The translations under genes and the position numbers were made by a program. From Acanthococcus lagerstroemiae (lineage: Eukaryota > Arthropoda > Insecta > Hemiptera > Eriococcidae), in the NCBI GenBank assembly GCA_031841125.1, contig CM063107.1:46141497-46205496 (forward strand): a stretch of 64,000 bases of DNA, in the 5' to 3' direction. A model generated the notes under the pieces. It was not told the origin of the DNA, did not search any database, and saw only the letters and a program-made list of their open reading frames with translations. Shown here piece by piece: positions 8,500 through 20,234 of this stretch; positions within the stretch are counted from its first letter, which is position 1; the number at the start of each line of letters is the position of its first letter.

Positions 8500-9665
8500 T
8501 CTGAAACTCTTGTTCCTGAGTTGAGGTTTGCTTTGTGCTTCTTTTGCTCCACCTCTATCAGTGGTCCTCAATCTTCCACCATGAACCCCCTTCCATCCTT
8601 CTTCTTGATCACAAGCCCCCTCCTCCTCCACCACGACCCCTTCGTTGACCATGGTTGCTCTCCGCCTCCACGGTCACACCTCAACAGTCGCAGCCCTCCT
8701 CAGCCACAAACTCCTCCCCCACAATGGCCATAGTCGTCCACCTAGTCTTCCCCAATCACCCTCTTCCACCCCGAGTGCCCTCCATCAGGACCACGTCCTT
8801 CGACCACTCCACACCACTATTGCCTTCATTTCTGTTCACGTACCACATCCCCCACCAAGACCTCTTCACCCATCACTACGATCTCCCCAATGGCAGCCTT
8901 AGTCCCTCTCTACAGCCTTCCCCTTCCACAGCACCATCGCCCTACGGCCTCCTCGCTCAACCACCATGACCACCCCTCTCCCACGAGAACCCTTCCCTTC
9001 AAGACTACCTGCCATCACCTTCCCTGCCGCCTCTCTCACCAAGGACTTCCTCCTCCACCAGGACCTCTTACTCATCATTACCCCCTCCTCACTCGAGGCC
9101 TTTACCTCCCTCTACAGTTCCCGCCACCGCCGTGGTTTTCCTCCCCTTTAGGAGCTCCCTCCTCTGCCATGAGTACCTCTTACACCCCACCCCGGGCCTT
9201 TATCTACCAAAATTTTACTGCCCTTCCAGGATCCTCACATCACCACTACCTCCTCCTTCCTCAATTGCCACCCTTTCCTACCAAGGATTTCCTCCGCCAT
9301 AAGAGCCTTTCACCCACCACTACCCTTGGGCTTCATCTCCCTTCAGAGTCCCTCTCCTCACTATGGCCCTCCAACCCCCTTGAAGATCCCCGACCATCCA
9401 CCCAGGAGCTCTCACAACCATGATCACTCCTCTCTCCAAGCGCCCTTCCCCCTCAAGACCCCACCCTTCCACCAGCCCCTCCCGCACCACGGCCATTTCT
9501 CTCCAAGGTCCCCTTTCTCACCAAGGACTTTCTCCTCCACTAGGTCTTTTTACTCCCGCCCCACCCAGGATCTTCATCTCCGTCCACAGCCCACGCCCCC
9601 ACAGGGGCCCTCCTCCCCCTTCGGAAGCTCCCTTCGCAACCATGAACCCCCTCCTGAGGGTAGGC
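8500..9665 (+). repeat. C/T-rich degenerate minisatellite, non-coding
   Basis: More than 1.1 kb is strongly pyrimidine-biased on the plus strand, with recurring words such as CACCAAGGACTTCCTCC (9047), ACCAAGGATTTCCTCC (9277), ACCAAGGACTTTCTCC (9519), CTCCACCAGGACCTC and CACCATGA. The overlapping open frames (for example 8890-9423) are low-complexity Pro/Ser/His/Leu strings in several frames at once. I read them as a by-product of composition, not genes. Confidence 0.7.
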
Positions 9666-10170
9666 TAATCCTGGAAAATTGAGTAATTAAGGGCCGGGTA
9701 GGCAACCTGCAGCGACGTGTGATCTTGAAGATTATGGGTAATTATGTCATTTTATGTCTTATTATGTCTGTTATGTCTTAGACGAAGGCCGGGATTTAGA
9801 TATCAGGCTCCTTGACGTTTTTTTTTCCTAGGAGGGGGAGGGGAGGAGTTTTGATTTTTAATATACATCAGAGATTACACCTGTAATGTTGTAAAAGTGA
9901 AACGAACCCCCCCCCCCCCCATACCAAGTCTGGGTACGCAACTGTAAACTTCAACTTTATTGTCCATTGTGCCCTACCAAATACCTTCTCTTTATGGACT
10001 GGAATCGGACAAAACCCTGATCCAACTCGATCCGAAAATATACTAAATGAGTTTTATTCTTTGAACATTCATCCAACGATCCTACCATCATTCAGCTGCA
10101 ATCGCTTGCGACCTTCAAAGAAAATGAGGAAATAATGATGAAGATGTGGAACGTAGCAATTCCTTCCATA
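9666..10170. other. unassigned non-coding stretch
   Basis: Contains a C run at about 9907-9920 and TTATGTCTTATTATGTCTG near 9755. No gene recognised. Confidence 0.4.
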
Positions 10171-10529
10171 TTAAAACCCACCTAGTGTGTCCCAAAAGCA
10201 ATTTTCACTTTTTGAGTGTTTGGGAATGCAGGAGATGTATTCTTTCATTTGGGACTCGTCCCATTTTATGAGAAATTATAAAATGCTCCAAAAACATATC
10301 TATGTGAAAAGCCTCCTAGTGTGTGAAAACCACTTACGTGCAGCGAACTGTGCTTTTGTGTTCAAACCGAGCTGCATAGTTGGTGTGAACATAGCTTAAC
10401 TATTTGCTGCGAGTTCCGAGTGGATTGGGTAACGAGCGCGAGAAAATTCAAGGAACCATTGGGAGGGGGAGAAACTTTAATCGCCATTCTACAGAAAACC
10501 GGTTTTGACACACCTAAGGTGGGTTTTAA
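10171..10529. mobile_element. TTAA-flanked MITE, 351 bp (piggyBac-like target site)
   Basis: TTAA at 10171-10174 and 10526-10529 flank an element whose ends are AACCCACCTAGTGTGTC and GACACACCTAAGGTGGGTT, inverted with a two-base gap. The TTAA duplication is the piggyBac hallmark. No transposase is encoded. A short internal CTAGTGTGTG echoes the terminus. Confidence 0.6.
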
Positions 10530-12094
10530 TATAGAGGGTCACGCATTAGATGTGCGCCCTGGTGTTATGCGCGTATTCAGTGTATTGTGCAGGGACGTTC
10601 CGATGGAGGGGAATCCCCCCCAGGAATTTTTACCCCCGCAGCCGGGAACATTCACCATTTCAATCAGGCGGAGTTGAGAAAAACCAAAAAGTCAAAAAGA
10701 TTTTTTTTAAATTGCTTTGATACTTGGGAATTGAGTTGAGAAGTTGGAAAACTCCAACAAGTCACAGTTTTTTTGTTTTTTGTTTTGCTTCGATACTGAT
10801 TTTGAGTTGAGTTAGTTGAGACTCTCACAATTTTACCCCCCCCCCCCCCAGGAAAAACTCTACGGTACATCCCTGGTATTGCGGTATCACTCTCTTATCA
10901 ACTTGGCAAAAAGTGTTGCATTGAGGTTATGAATCACTTAAAATGTTTAATTTTTTATACCGATTAAAATATGCGCGAGACGGTTTTATAAAAACAAAAG
11001 AACTTCGAGAATACTTTCTCTCTCATCCAGGTTGCATTAATTTTCCTCCTTTCCTCTAATTGAAGAATTAAGAAAAAAATACCGAACAATTCGCATTAGT
11101 AAATCGAGTTTTAGAAAAGAAGAGGTTATTCTACTATACGTATATATTTTCATACGTAGATACTTTTTGCCAATGAACGAAACGCTCTGTAAACATAAAC
11201 CGCTCAAATAAAACACGTTTAAAATTTCTGCAGGCTTGGTATTTATAACCATAGAGAGGGAAATTCCTCCGCCCGCGAAAGTTTACTGGCACTGAGGGTT
11301 GTAATTTCTAACTTTTGCTTTCAGCAAGGTTATGTATATAACGCCTCGGGCGAAGATTCGATGCCTACAAAGGTAGAAACTTTTTTCTGTCTACTCGATA
11401 CAACCTAAAGCCCAGCTGTTATTTTTCTTTGATTGCTATGAAGTCGAAAAATATTTAGCCCGTAACAGCATTTTTTTATTATTTCTCTATAAAACTTCAG
11501 AATGATTTAGTTTTTGGGTATTTATGGTGCGGAATTAAATTTTACAGTTTTACGCGAGCATCAATTCGTATAATATCGGCGTAGTAGGTCGCTAGATACT
11601 GAAGTCGGTTTGTAAAATGCCACATATTAAGTGCTTCAAATCCTATGTACGTATTTAATAACGTTGGAAGACTATTACATAAGCAATCTGTAAACTAAAA
11701 AAAAGTGTGGTTATATGACTGTATTTTTTTGATATTGAGTTCTGCGAAGTACCTATAAATATTAAATTTTTATTTTTTATTTGATGCGAAGCGAACTCAA
11801 AATGGAATATATCTTCGTTGATACGGATTTCGGTAACATAAATGCGTGGTTAGGTATTACGTATTCTACAAACGTCTCTCGGATTAACAGAATGATCAAT
11901 ATTTTGTGAAACTCCAAACCTCCATGAATACGTTATTGAGAAATGAAATGTTTCGTGAGTAGTAAGAGGGCTACTTTGTAACTCTCGCCAGTCCCCTATA
12001 GCCCCCTTCAGTTTGGCCAGAGCTTGTAACATATATGACTCCGACGGTAGAACTGCTCGCTCATTCAGACTCATGAAAAATTAGTCTTTTGGTA
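10530..12094. other. unassigned non-coding stretch
   Basis: AT-rich with C runs near 10844. A weak open frame at 10420-10677 shows no recognisable domain. I saw no gene and no transposon ends. Confidence 0.4.
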
Positions 12095-12632
12095 TCTTTG
12101 ATCGGGTTAGTCACAACATCCTCCTCAAGAAACTGGCATCAATAGGATTCTCACCAAAATTGACTTCCTTATTTAAATTTTATTTAGAACAAAAACGTCA
12201 GTATATAAGTTATTTAGGTTTGAGATCGACTGCTTATATGACTGCCCCTCTGGTGTCCCACAAGGGTCTATCTTAGGACCATTCTTATTTTCAATCTTTA
12301 TCAATGATATCCCCTTATCTTGGAACCAACTGTGTTATTATCCTTATATGCGGATGATATAAAATTGATCAGGGTAATTAATGGGGTTCAAGACTGTATA
12401 TACCTTCAAAATATTATTAGTAATGTGATACAGTGGTGCGATAGAAATATCTTACCTTTAAATCCAGTAAAATGTTCTTGTATTACCTTTACCAAGAAAA
12501 GCAATAAATTTTAACAATTTCTCTTACAGGATTGACGCTACAACATCACAGAGACACGAGCAAATCAGAGACCTTGGAGCAATTCTTGACAGTAAATTGA
12601 ATTTTGATGCCTTCATACTCTTAGAGTAAGTC
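12095..12632 (+). pseudogene. Jockey/CR1-type LINE RT fragment, plus strand
   Basis: Reading across frameshifts gives VFDRVSHNILLKKLAS, SGVPQGSILGPFLFSIFIND, YADDIKLIRVIN, WCDRNILPLNPVKC and IRDLGAILDSKLNFD. The PQGSILGP and YADD motifs are intact, with the longest uninterrupted frame at 12320-12514. The fragment covers only the RT palm; both ends are missing. It meets an oppositely oriented relative head-on at about 12635. Confidence 0.85.
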
Positions 12633-12639
12633 TCTCTAT

Positions 12640-13385
12640 TACTTTTATTATGTCAACTGCGGCTAGATTCCACACAACGGAAGTAAATTGCAGATGTGAT
12701 CTTACAAGTGAATAATACTACAGCTTTTTTAAAGTCTCAGTTTTTGTAAAATTTACCGAATTTCGTATAACAAATGCCAGCATTCTACGGGCGGTATTCA
12801 CTTTTTCGTTTATATGACTCTTGAAAGTCAATCTATGATCAAGTAGGTAAGACTCCTAAGTCCTTAATTTCAGTTACTGACATGACTGCAATACCATTTA
12901 TCCTATAATTAGCATGCACTGGTTTGATTTTGCGTGTATAAGGTATAGCCTGACATTTTTGAACACTGGAAGGTAGGTTATTACGCTGGCTCCAGTCAGT
13001 TAGTACATTCAAATCAGATTTTAAAACCTGTGTATCATTTTCTGAACGGATCTCTTTGAAGAGCTTCAGATCATCTGGGTATAGAAGCGTGCGAGAATAT
13101 TTTATTTCTTCTGCAATATCATTAATAAAGAGAAGAAACAAAAGCGGACCTAGGTTAGAGCTTTGTAGAACTCCTGATGTGCTTAAAAAGTTTTCCGATT
13201 TGGATTCCTTATATGCAACATATTGTTGTCTATCTGTGAGGTACGATGAAAATAGATTAATTAGGCTCTCTGAAAAACCCATTCTACCTAGTTTCCCTAA
13301 TAGTAATGATCAACTTTGTCAAATTCTTTTTGAAAATCTGTGTAAATTGTATCTACTTGCGTATTATGATGTAGAATAGAGTATG
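12640..13385 (-). pseudogene. Jockey/CR1-type LINE RT fragment, minus strand
   Basis: The minus strand encodes SLINLFSSYLTDRQQYV, SGVLQSSNLGPLLFLLFIND, TLLYPDDLKLFKEI and WSQRNNLPSSVQKC, then after a frameshift FKSHINEKVNTARRML and KLYYSLVRSHLQF. It is the same RT family as the plus-strand fragment but not a copy of it. Inactivating changes are visible: YADD is YPDD and PQGS is LQSS. It extends further into the thumb than the plus-strand fragment. Confidence 0.85.
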
Positions 13386-13436
13386 CGAGTCGACAAAGGA
13401 CACTAAGTTAGTTACAACCTACCTACCTTGAGTAGA

Positions 13437-14640
13437 AACTCCGATGATTTTGAAGGAATTTCATCGGAAATTTTGAGGGAAAAAATTCCGATAATTTCCA
13501 AAGAATAGGGACTATTTTCCACTCACGCGATGGAATCAGAGATATTTCCCGAAGATTTTTGATGAAATTCTTCGGAAATCAGCCCACGATTTCCGACGAA
13601 TTTTATCGAAAATAATTTGAGAAAAATCTCCGATGATTTCAAAAAAATTCCATCGGAAATCTTCAGAAAAAATGTCTAACGATTTCCGAAAAAATTTATG
13701 AAAAATTTTCGGAGAAAATCTCTGAACCCATCGCGTGAGTGGGAAATAATCTCAATTCTTCAGGAATTATTGGAATTTTTCCATAGATTTCCGATGAAAT
13801 TCCTTAAAAATCATCCGAGATTCTTCTCGAAGATTTCCGATGAAATTCTTCGAAGATTATCGAACATTTTTCTTGAAGATTTTTGATATAAGATTCTTTA
13901 AAAACCATCAGAGTTTTCCCCCGAATATTTCCTATAAAATTCTTCAAAAATTATCAAAAAATTTTCTCGATGAATTTTGATGAAATTTTTTGAAAAACAT
14001 TGAAATTTTTTTCTAAATATTTCCGATGGGATTCTTCGGAAATTTTCTGAATTTTTTTTCAAAAATTTTCGATGAAATTCGTTTCAAATCATCGGAGATT
14101 CTTCTCGAAGATTTCCAATGAAATTATTCTTTGGAAAGCAGGAATTTTTTCTGATGATTTTCGATAAAATCCTTTTAAAATTATCGGAAGATTTTTGAAG
14201 AAATTCCTTGGAAAACATAGAAAATTTTTTCTGAAGATTTCCGATAAAATATCCCGGAAATTATCAAAGACTGTTCTCAAAAATTTCTCATAAAATTCCT
14301 TGGAAATTATCGGAGATTTTCCCCGAACATTTCTAATGAAATTTTTCGGAAATCATCGATAATTTATCCCAAAAATGTCCGATGAAAATCTCTGGAAATT
14401 ATCGAATCTTTCTTCTGAAGAAATTCATTAAAAATCATCACAGATATTTCTCGATGATTTCCAATAAAATCATTTGGTATCATTGGAGATTTTCCTGTAA
14501 ATTTTCATCAAAATTCTCCTGAAATTATCGGAGATTTTTCTCAGTGATGTTAGATGAAATTCTTCGGAAATGATCGGAAATTTTTCCTTAATATTTTCGA
14601 TAAAATTCCTCCGATTATCATTGGAAGTCAGAGGAATTTT
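13437..14640 (+). repeat. field of degenerate 47-bp repeats
   Basis: The word ATTTCCGATGAAATTCTTCG, with many variants, recurs about every 46-49 bp (13787, 13836, 13927, 14020, 14066, 14110, 14157, 14236, 14282, 14329, 14376, 14458, 14505, 14547, 14594). Each unit carries an imperfect palindrome TTTCCGA...TTCGGAAA. The first 250 bp are in the opposite orientation. An inverted pair, CACTCACGCGATGG (13521) and CCATCGCGTGAGTG (13728), marks that turn. The same repeat builds the foldback element at 50.0-52.2 kb, and 14450-14610 aligns with 50510-50670 over about 160 bp. Small frames here are artefacts. Confidence 0.85.
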
Positions 14641-15900
14641 TTCGAAGAAGAATGATAACTGCACGTGTTTTTTGAAAATAAGTCTACTCGGGACTAGATG
14701 CATTTTTTCGCAAGCGAAAGCTGCACTTTTGAAGTTAACACTCTTCTTTATGCATACGACTCGAAGGGAAACCTTTTTCCCGAAGCAAACGCTCACTCCT
14801 GAGCACAAGCTTCCTCTTCACTTTTTTAATGCATACACTCTGCAGCTTGCCCTCCACTTTGACGAAGTGCCCTGATGGAAATCTCTCGCTCTGAGTCGGC
14901 ATTTTGGATAGGAAGTTGGCTGTGAGGATGACCACTCGAAATTTAAAAAAAAAAAAAAAATGGAAAGTGACCTTATCAAACTTGAAGAACGATTTAAAAA
15001 AACGACGGGAAACGGAGAACATTTGCAATTTTTTTCTATCTTCTTTTATGCTTTTCTCTTTACACCACTTCTTGTCATATATTTTCAACCTCCTTTCTGA
15101 CTAGCGAAAGTTGCGTTGGATGTTTTTGTTGCAATCTGCCGGAAAATTGATTTTTAGTTTTATTTACACTGCCAGCAGAAACACAAAATAAAGGAAAAAA
15201 ATTCTTGATAATCAGCAGAACTTCTGGAATCTAAAGGAGAAATTCTTAAAAAATGACTTAAATGACCATTTTAGGGGGGGAAATGACCAAAAATGACCTT
15301 AGATGACTTGAAATGGAAAAAATGATTAAGTGTTCACCCTGTATATGACACAGAGGAGGTTCGCCAGCCTCAGCCAGAATATTAGAAGATGGGGAGGTCG
15401 AAAATCAAGAGCAATGCAGATGTCAGTGTGAAGGATAGGGAGGACTTACTTGTCTGTCGGAATACCAGAACTCGGCAATCGAGGCGAGAGGGCGAATAAG
15501 ATGGTTCGCTAGATATACAGGAAGGTACTCCGGGAGGTACCGGTTTTTCGGGTTGCTGAATCTTGGATCATATCTTTCTGGAAGGGACTGACGAGGTATG
15601 AAAACAAAATATTTCACAACCTTTACAGTTATTTTTTCACGGTAGTAAAGTGAACTGGAGAATGAACTGGGATAGGAAAATAATTTGCTGGCCGATGGAG
15701 AAAAAGTCAGGACCTATACTAAATGAAAATATACATGTAAAATCACTTGAAAGGATGCTTAGAAAATTGTATTCTAAAACCAACCCATGAAATCTATAAG
15801 ATAATTATTTTTATGGGATTCATGAAGGTAAGTTGTCTTTGGAATTGAAATTATGAATCAATTCCAGTACCCTACGGTTCCTGTCCATAAGGAATATGAA
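14641..15900. other. unassigned stretch with a short AAATGACC repeat
   Basis: The AAATGAC word recurs six times at about 15252-15312. TTCACCCTGTATA at 15334 resembles a TA-inserting transposon end, but I found no partner. No gene recognised. Confidence 0.4.
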
Positions 15901-16093
15901 CAGTATATCGTTTCAAATAAATTTTGGTTTGACTACGTTAAAATTTTAACAAGAATTACTAGGTTGACGTTCAGCAATTCATGTCTGCAAGGAATCGACG
16001 TTATTGGAATACAATGTACCATTTCGAATAAATTTTGACTTAACCACAATAAAATAGCTACAAGAATTACTGGTTTGACATTCAGTAAGTCGC
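15901..16093 (+). repeat. two-unit tandem repeat, period about 112 bp
   Basis: 15901-15981 and 16013-16093 share TTTC(A/G)AATAAATTTTG, ACAAGAATTACT and GTTGAC(G)TTCAG in the same order. The second unit is diverged. Nothing coding. Confidence 0.65.
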
Positions 16094-16551
16094 GCAATTT
16101 TTAATAATAAATTACTATATAATTCTGCTAGATTGAGGTAAATATTACTGCAGTGCTTTTAAAAATTACTGTACTTCTATTAAATTTTAATAAAATTGTA
16201 CAGCGGTTTTCACCAGCTGTAATCTGTAATCGACGAATACAATAATTCCCTGAGTATATCGGAGGCTTTTTAAAATCTTTAGTAATTTTCGTCATTATTT
16301 GTTTTCAGTGAGATAACTTTAGCATCCAATATACCTAAAAATAGTCTGTGGTCAGTGAGCGAAAAAAGAGAAACCTAAGAAAGCTTATTAATTTCCGCGT
16401 ACTAATCATCCTCTGACCTCTGAGTAATGAGAGTGATTCATTCATGAGAATTTTCCTAATGAAATACAGTCAAGGAGAAGCATAAAAAGTAAATATTTTT
16501 TCGTGAGTTTAAGAGACGACAGATACAACTTTTTACAGTCTTTCTCGATGC
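16094..16551. other. unassigned non-coding stretch
   Basis: No feature recognised between the tandem repeat and the next transposon end. Confidence 0.4.
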
Positions 16552-18316
16552 TACACTGAAAGAACAATCCAGTAATGTTTCTAAAAAAAAAAGGTAATGG
16601 TTAATGAGATCCTGGGACAACACTCAAACACATTTACCATTCCCGACATAAGGCAGTAAGAGGTAGAAAATAGTGTTAGAACTGTTTCTGGGTAAATCTG
16701 TAACCATTATATTCCATTAATTAACGGACTGAGAGGAATACAATGATCATTCCTGTATAGGTCCGTACCCGTTATATTCCGTTAGTTAACAGATAAACAG
16801 CAACACAGTAATTATTCCTGTTTGAGTATGAAACGCTTCACAGCAACCCATGAATCATTAAACAGACTTTTTGTAATCATTACTGAAGAACTTAGGGACC
16901 CCGTGTAGATTGTGATATAATGATTGAGCGAAAGCACAGCAATGATTACATAGTTCTTTGTTAACCATTGCTGATCTGGATACGTCGCTATTCATGTGTC
17001 GTTTTGTAAGCATTCATGAATTCTTTGTTAACCATCGCTGATTTTGGTACGTAGCTATTCACGTGTCCTTTTATACGCATTTATGAATTGTACGGGAACC
17101 ATTCACTTCTTTCTGGAGTAGTGTTGCCCCTCATATGCATTCATTGCTAAGAAACAACTGTCTCATAATTTTACATAGACCCGAAAACTGTTGCTCATAC
17201 AAAATTAACTGAGCGTTCGTGGCCTGCCTGAAAAATATCGATTCTGAAAAGAGAGGGGTCTCTTCATTCACTTCAGAGTCGCCTCAATCACTACTGCTGG
17301 CAAATGTGGCATAAGAACGAGTCTGATCACTTTCTCGCATTCTTAAAAAGCACGTGATAGTGATACCTTTGTCATTCCTCCACTCGAACAGCAACTAGTT
17401 ACAGTCCGCGACTTTTTGTGAATTCCGACAATATCCAGGGACGTAGATCACAAAACACGGGTATCTATCTACATTGTATAGGTACGCTAATAGAGTGTAA
17501 TTTTGGATAAAAGGAACGCTTATACTCGATCCGTAGTAGTGAAAGTGCGGGCAAAGCGAGTACGAGTATGTTACCAGCACCGTTCATTTTAATGTTGTCT
17601 GAAGCAAAGAATACAATAACTGATGCATAAAATTACTTACCAATATTCTCAGAATCCATTACATAAGTATCTGAGCAAACTATCATGAAAATTAATAAAA
17701 AAACTGAATTGCAACTAAGGTACACGTACACTCGCCTTGCTAGTCAGAAACAGCATGCGAAAATGAAAAAGCTTATTAACCACTAGTGCAAAATGATGGC
17801 GCCAGACACTTCAGTAATCTGACCTTGTTATATACGGTGCTCCAGCAAATTATCATGTCCTGCAGCTTCCTCTGTAACGGCTACAACACTAAACAGTAAC
17901 GGCTACAATGTCAAACAGTAGCCATTACCGTGCATATCAGTATCCACTAAATCATATATTCATTGTTGAGTACCAGCAGTGTAATGTCTCCTGTACATTT
18001 CAGAATGAGAGAATGGATACGATGTTCACTGCATTGATTATTGTATTCTAAAGGTAATCTGTGCATGACTACATCTCATTATGTTTACAGACATTGTACA
18101 TGAATCATTACTGAACAACTCAGTAAACGTTTTTTAATACTCTGGTAATAATTAACTCGTTAGAATGATTCCGGGACAATTCAGCTCTCAGTGCCATATG
18201 CACCATAATGATTGCCGGAATTCATTAAAAATTGCATTTCTCAGACTCCATTACTGAATTTACTGGAGTAGTTACTGAATGTACCAGAGCAGTTAATGAG
18301 CTGTTCTTTCAGTGTA
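16552..18316. mobile_element. TA-flanked inverted-repeat element, 1.76 kb, no transposase
   Basis: The termini are CACTGAAAGAACA (16554-16566) and TGTTCTTTCAGTG (18302-18314), exact inverted repeats flanked by TA on both sides. The TA duplication fits the Tc1/mariner superfamily. The interior is full of variants of CATTACTG/CAGTAATG and of short blocks such as TTCTTTGTTAACCAT(T/C)GCTGA (16960, 17021), which is duplicated. No frame encodes transposase. Confidence 0.7.
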
Positions 18317-19172
18317 TACATTGGTAGGTACATCAGTAAACATGCTGGCGAAATAATATTTCACTAGGTACTATCTAACGAAAGTGCAAATAAACTGATA
18401 AATTATCTGACTTACATGTGCTGTTGTTTGCCAATATGCACAGTTTACGACAGGATGTGTATCTACATAATATTATATTTTTTGTAAAATGATTAATTTA
18501 CATTCAAGACATAGGCAGAATACCTACCCTCTTTGGGCACCCATACTTCTTTTTGAAGGTATGACTTCATACAAAATACAAAAGATAAAGCTGTACTTTT
18601 ACGGATCATTATCTACCTTTCATGTTACAGAAGTAGTGTTCATAGTACTTATAAATTATACATTTTTTACATTCGGTGAATGTATTGAAGGTGAGAAACA
18701 AACTGAATGAGGCAATTAGCAATTTTTCTAAAACTTAGCATTAATGTGACAAGATGGGACCCAAAATTCATTTGGAAATAAATACTCGAATATGGGACCA
18801 CATATAGCCAACAAGTGTTAGGACCCTCCTCAATTTGGAATGGTGTTTTAGGAAGTTTATCATTAACTCATCACGGGGGACAGATGTTGGTCGTTCGACA
18901 CATTATCTTCGAATAGTTTAACCGAGATTTTCAGCTAATGAAAATTTGACTTAAACCCTTGACCTCTTGAAAACAGTGACTTCCAAATCGACTCTCAATT
19001 GAAGAGTTAACTTCTAAGAGCTGCAAAAGGGTGGCATACTTAGAAAAATGATTTGGACCTAAAATTTTTCAAGCCCTAGAGAAACTAGATCTTACCGCAG
19101 GAAGATGGCAATTTGTCCGGCAACGATCCGCCGATCGGTTCGGGGGGAAAATTGGAGGGGGGGAGGTAACTT
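18317..19172. other. unassigned stretch, possibly a decayed repeat ending at 19190
   Basis: TTTTGTGGAACACCCGGTATA at 19170-19190 looks like the end of a dispersed insect repeat (compare TATACCGGGTGTTCC on the minus strand). Its other end was not found. No gene recognised. Confidence 0.35.
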
Positions 19173-19189
19173 TTGTGGAACACCCGGTA

Positions 19190-20234
19190 TAAAGGCATAC
19201 AAAAACTAACGCGTGACAAGACCCCGGGGCCAGATGGCATTAATAATGACACGCTGAAAATATTAGCCGATGAGATAGTCCCTTTTTTGACAAAAATGTA
19301 TAACAAAATTTTGAGGGGCGATGATATTCCAGAAAAATGGGGAACTGCGGAAATTATACTACTATACAAAAAAGGTAATCAGGCCGATATTAACAACTAT
19401 AGACCAATAAGACTGTCCTCAACAATATGCAAACTACTAATGATAATAAAAAATAGAATATATAGCGCATTGGACTTTAACCAATCGAAGGCTCAGGCGG
19501 GATTTAGAAAGGGCTTTGCCACGGTGGATATAATATTACAGTGGGTTTTCTATTCATCGACTTCAATAAGGCATTTGACTCATCGGTATCACACACTAGT
19601 ATGTTCGAAGCACTAAGCAGACACGGGGTAGCGCATGCCTTTATTCAGATCATAGCAAAGGTATACGACATTTCGAAAGCATATATAAAAATAGATAAGA
19701 AAGGAGGAACGTTCCGGATACAGTGGGGGGTGAAACAGGGGGACCCGCTTTCACCAAACATTTTTAATGCAATATTAGAGGAAATTTTTCGGAAAATGAA
19801 TTGGGGAAAAATGGGAATCAATGTTGGTGGTAAAAATCTAAACAATCTGCGGTTTGCGGATGATATCGTACTGACAGGAAAAAATGCAATAGAACTAGCA
19901 AAAATGGGAAATGATCTGAGGCAAGAGTGTGCGAAAGTGGGGCTAAGCATGAACAAGTCGAAAACCAAAATAATGACCAATGAAATACATGTAAATCATA
20001 TCCAAATAGGCAACCTAGTAATAGACAAAGTAGACGAATACAGATATCTAGGACAAATCAGCTCTTTCGAGGGGGTAGCATCGAAGGAAATGAGTGCAAG
20101 AATATCTAATTTCTGGAAATCATTTTGGGCGAAAAAATACATATTCAAAAGCGACATGAAGTTAAACACAAAAAAATGAAGGTTCTAGACATGTGTATAC
20201 TGCCAATATTGGGATACGGATGTCAGGCATCATG
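19190..20234 (+). pseudogene. RTE-like LINE reverse transcriptase, nearly complete palm and thumb
   Basis: The protein reads GIQKLTRDKTPGPDGINND, IPEKWGTAEIILLYKKGN, NNYRPIRLSSTICKL, QAGFRKGFATVD, then after one frameshift near 19545 FIDFNKAFDS, GVKQGDPLSPNIFN and LRFADDIVLTGKN, with the thumb VDEYRYLGQISSF and KVLDMCILPILGYGCQ. All catalytic motifs, including FADD, survive. The frameshift at the A motif and an early stop at 20177 break the frame. The 5' end is truncation into a different repeat. The RT would act at a nicked chromosomal target. Confidence 0.9.

Noticed and set aside
8890..9423. Open frame of 177 codons, Pro/Ser/His/Leu-rich
   Set aside because: Three overlapping frames in the C/T-rich minisatellite are equally open and low in complexity. 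No domain or splice context supports a gene.
13437..14640. CRISPR-like array
   Set aside because: Units are degenerate and without unique spacers of fixed length; the context is an animal genome full of transposons.
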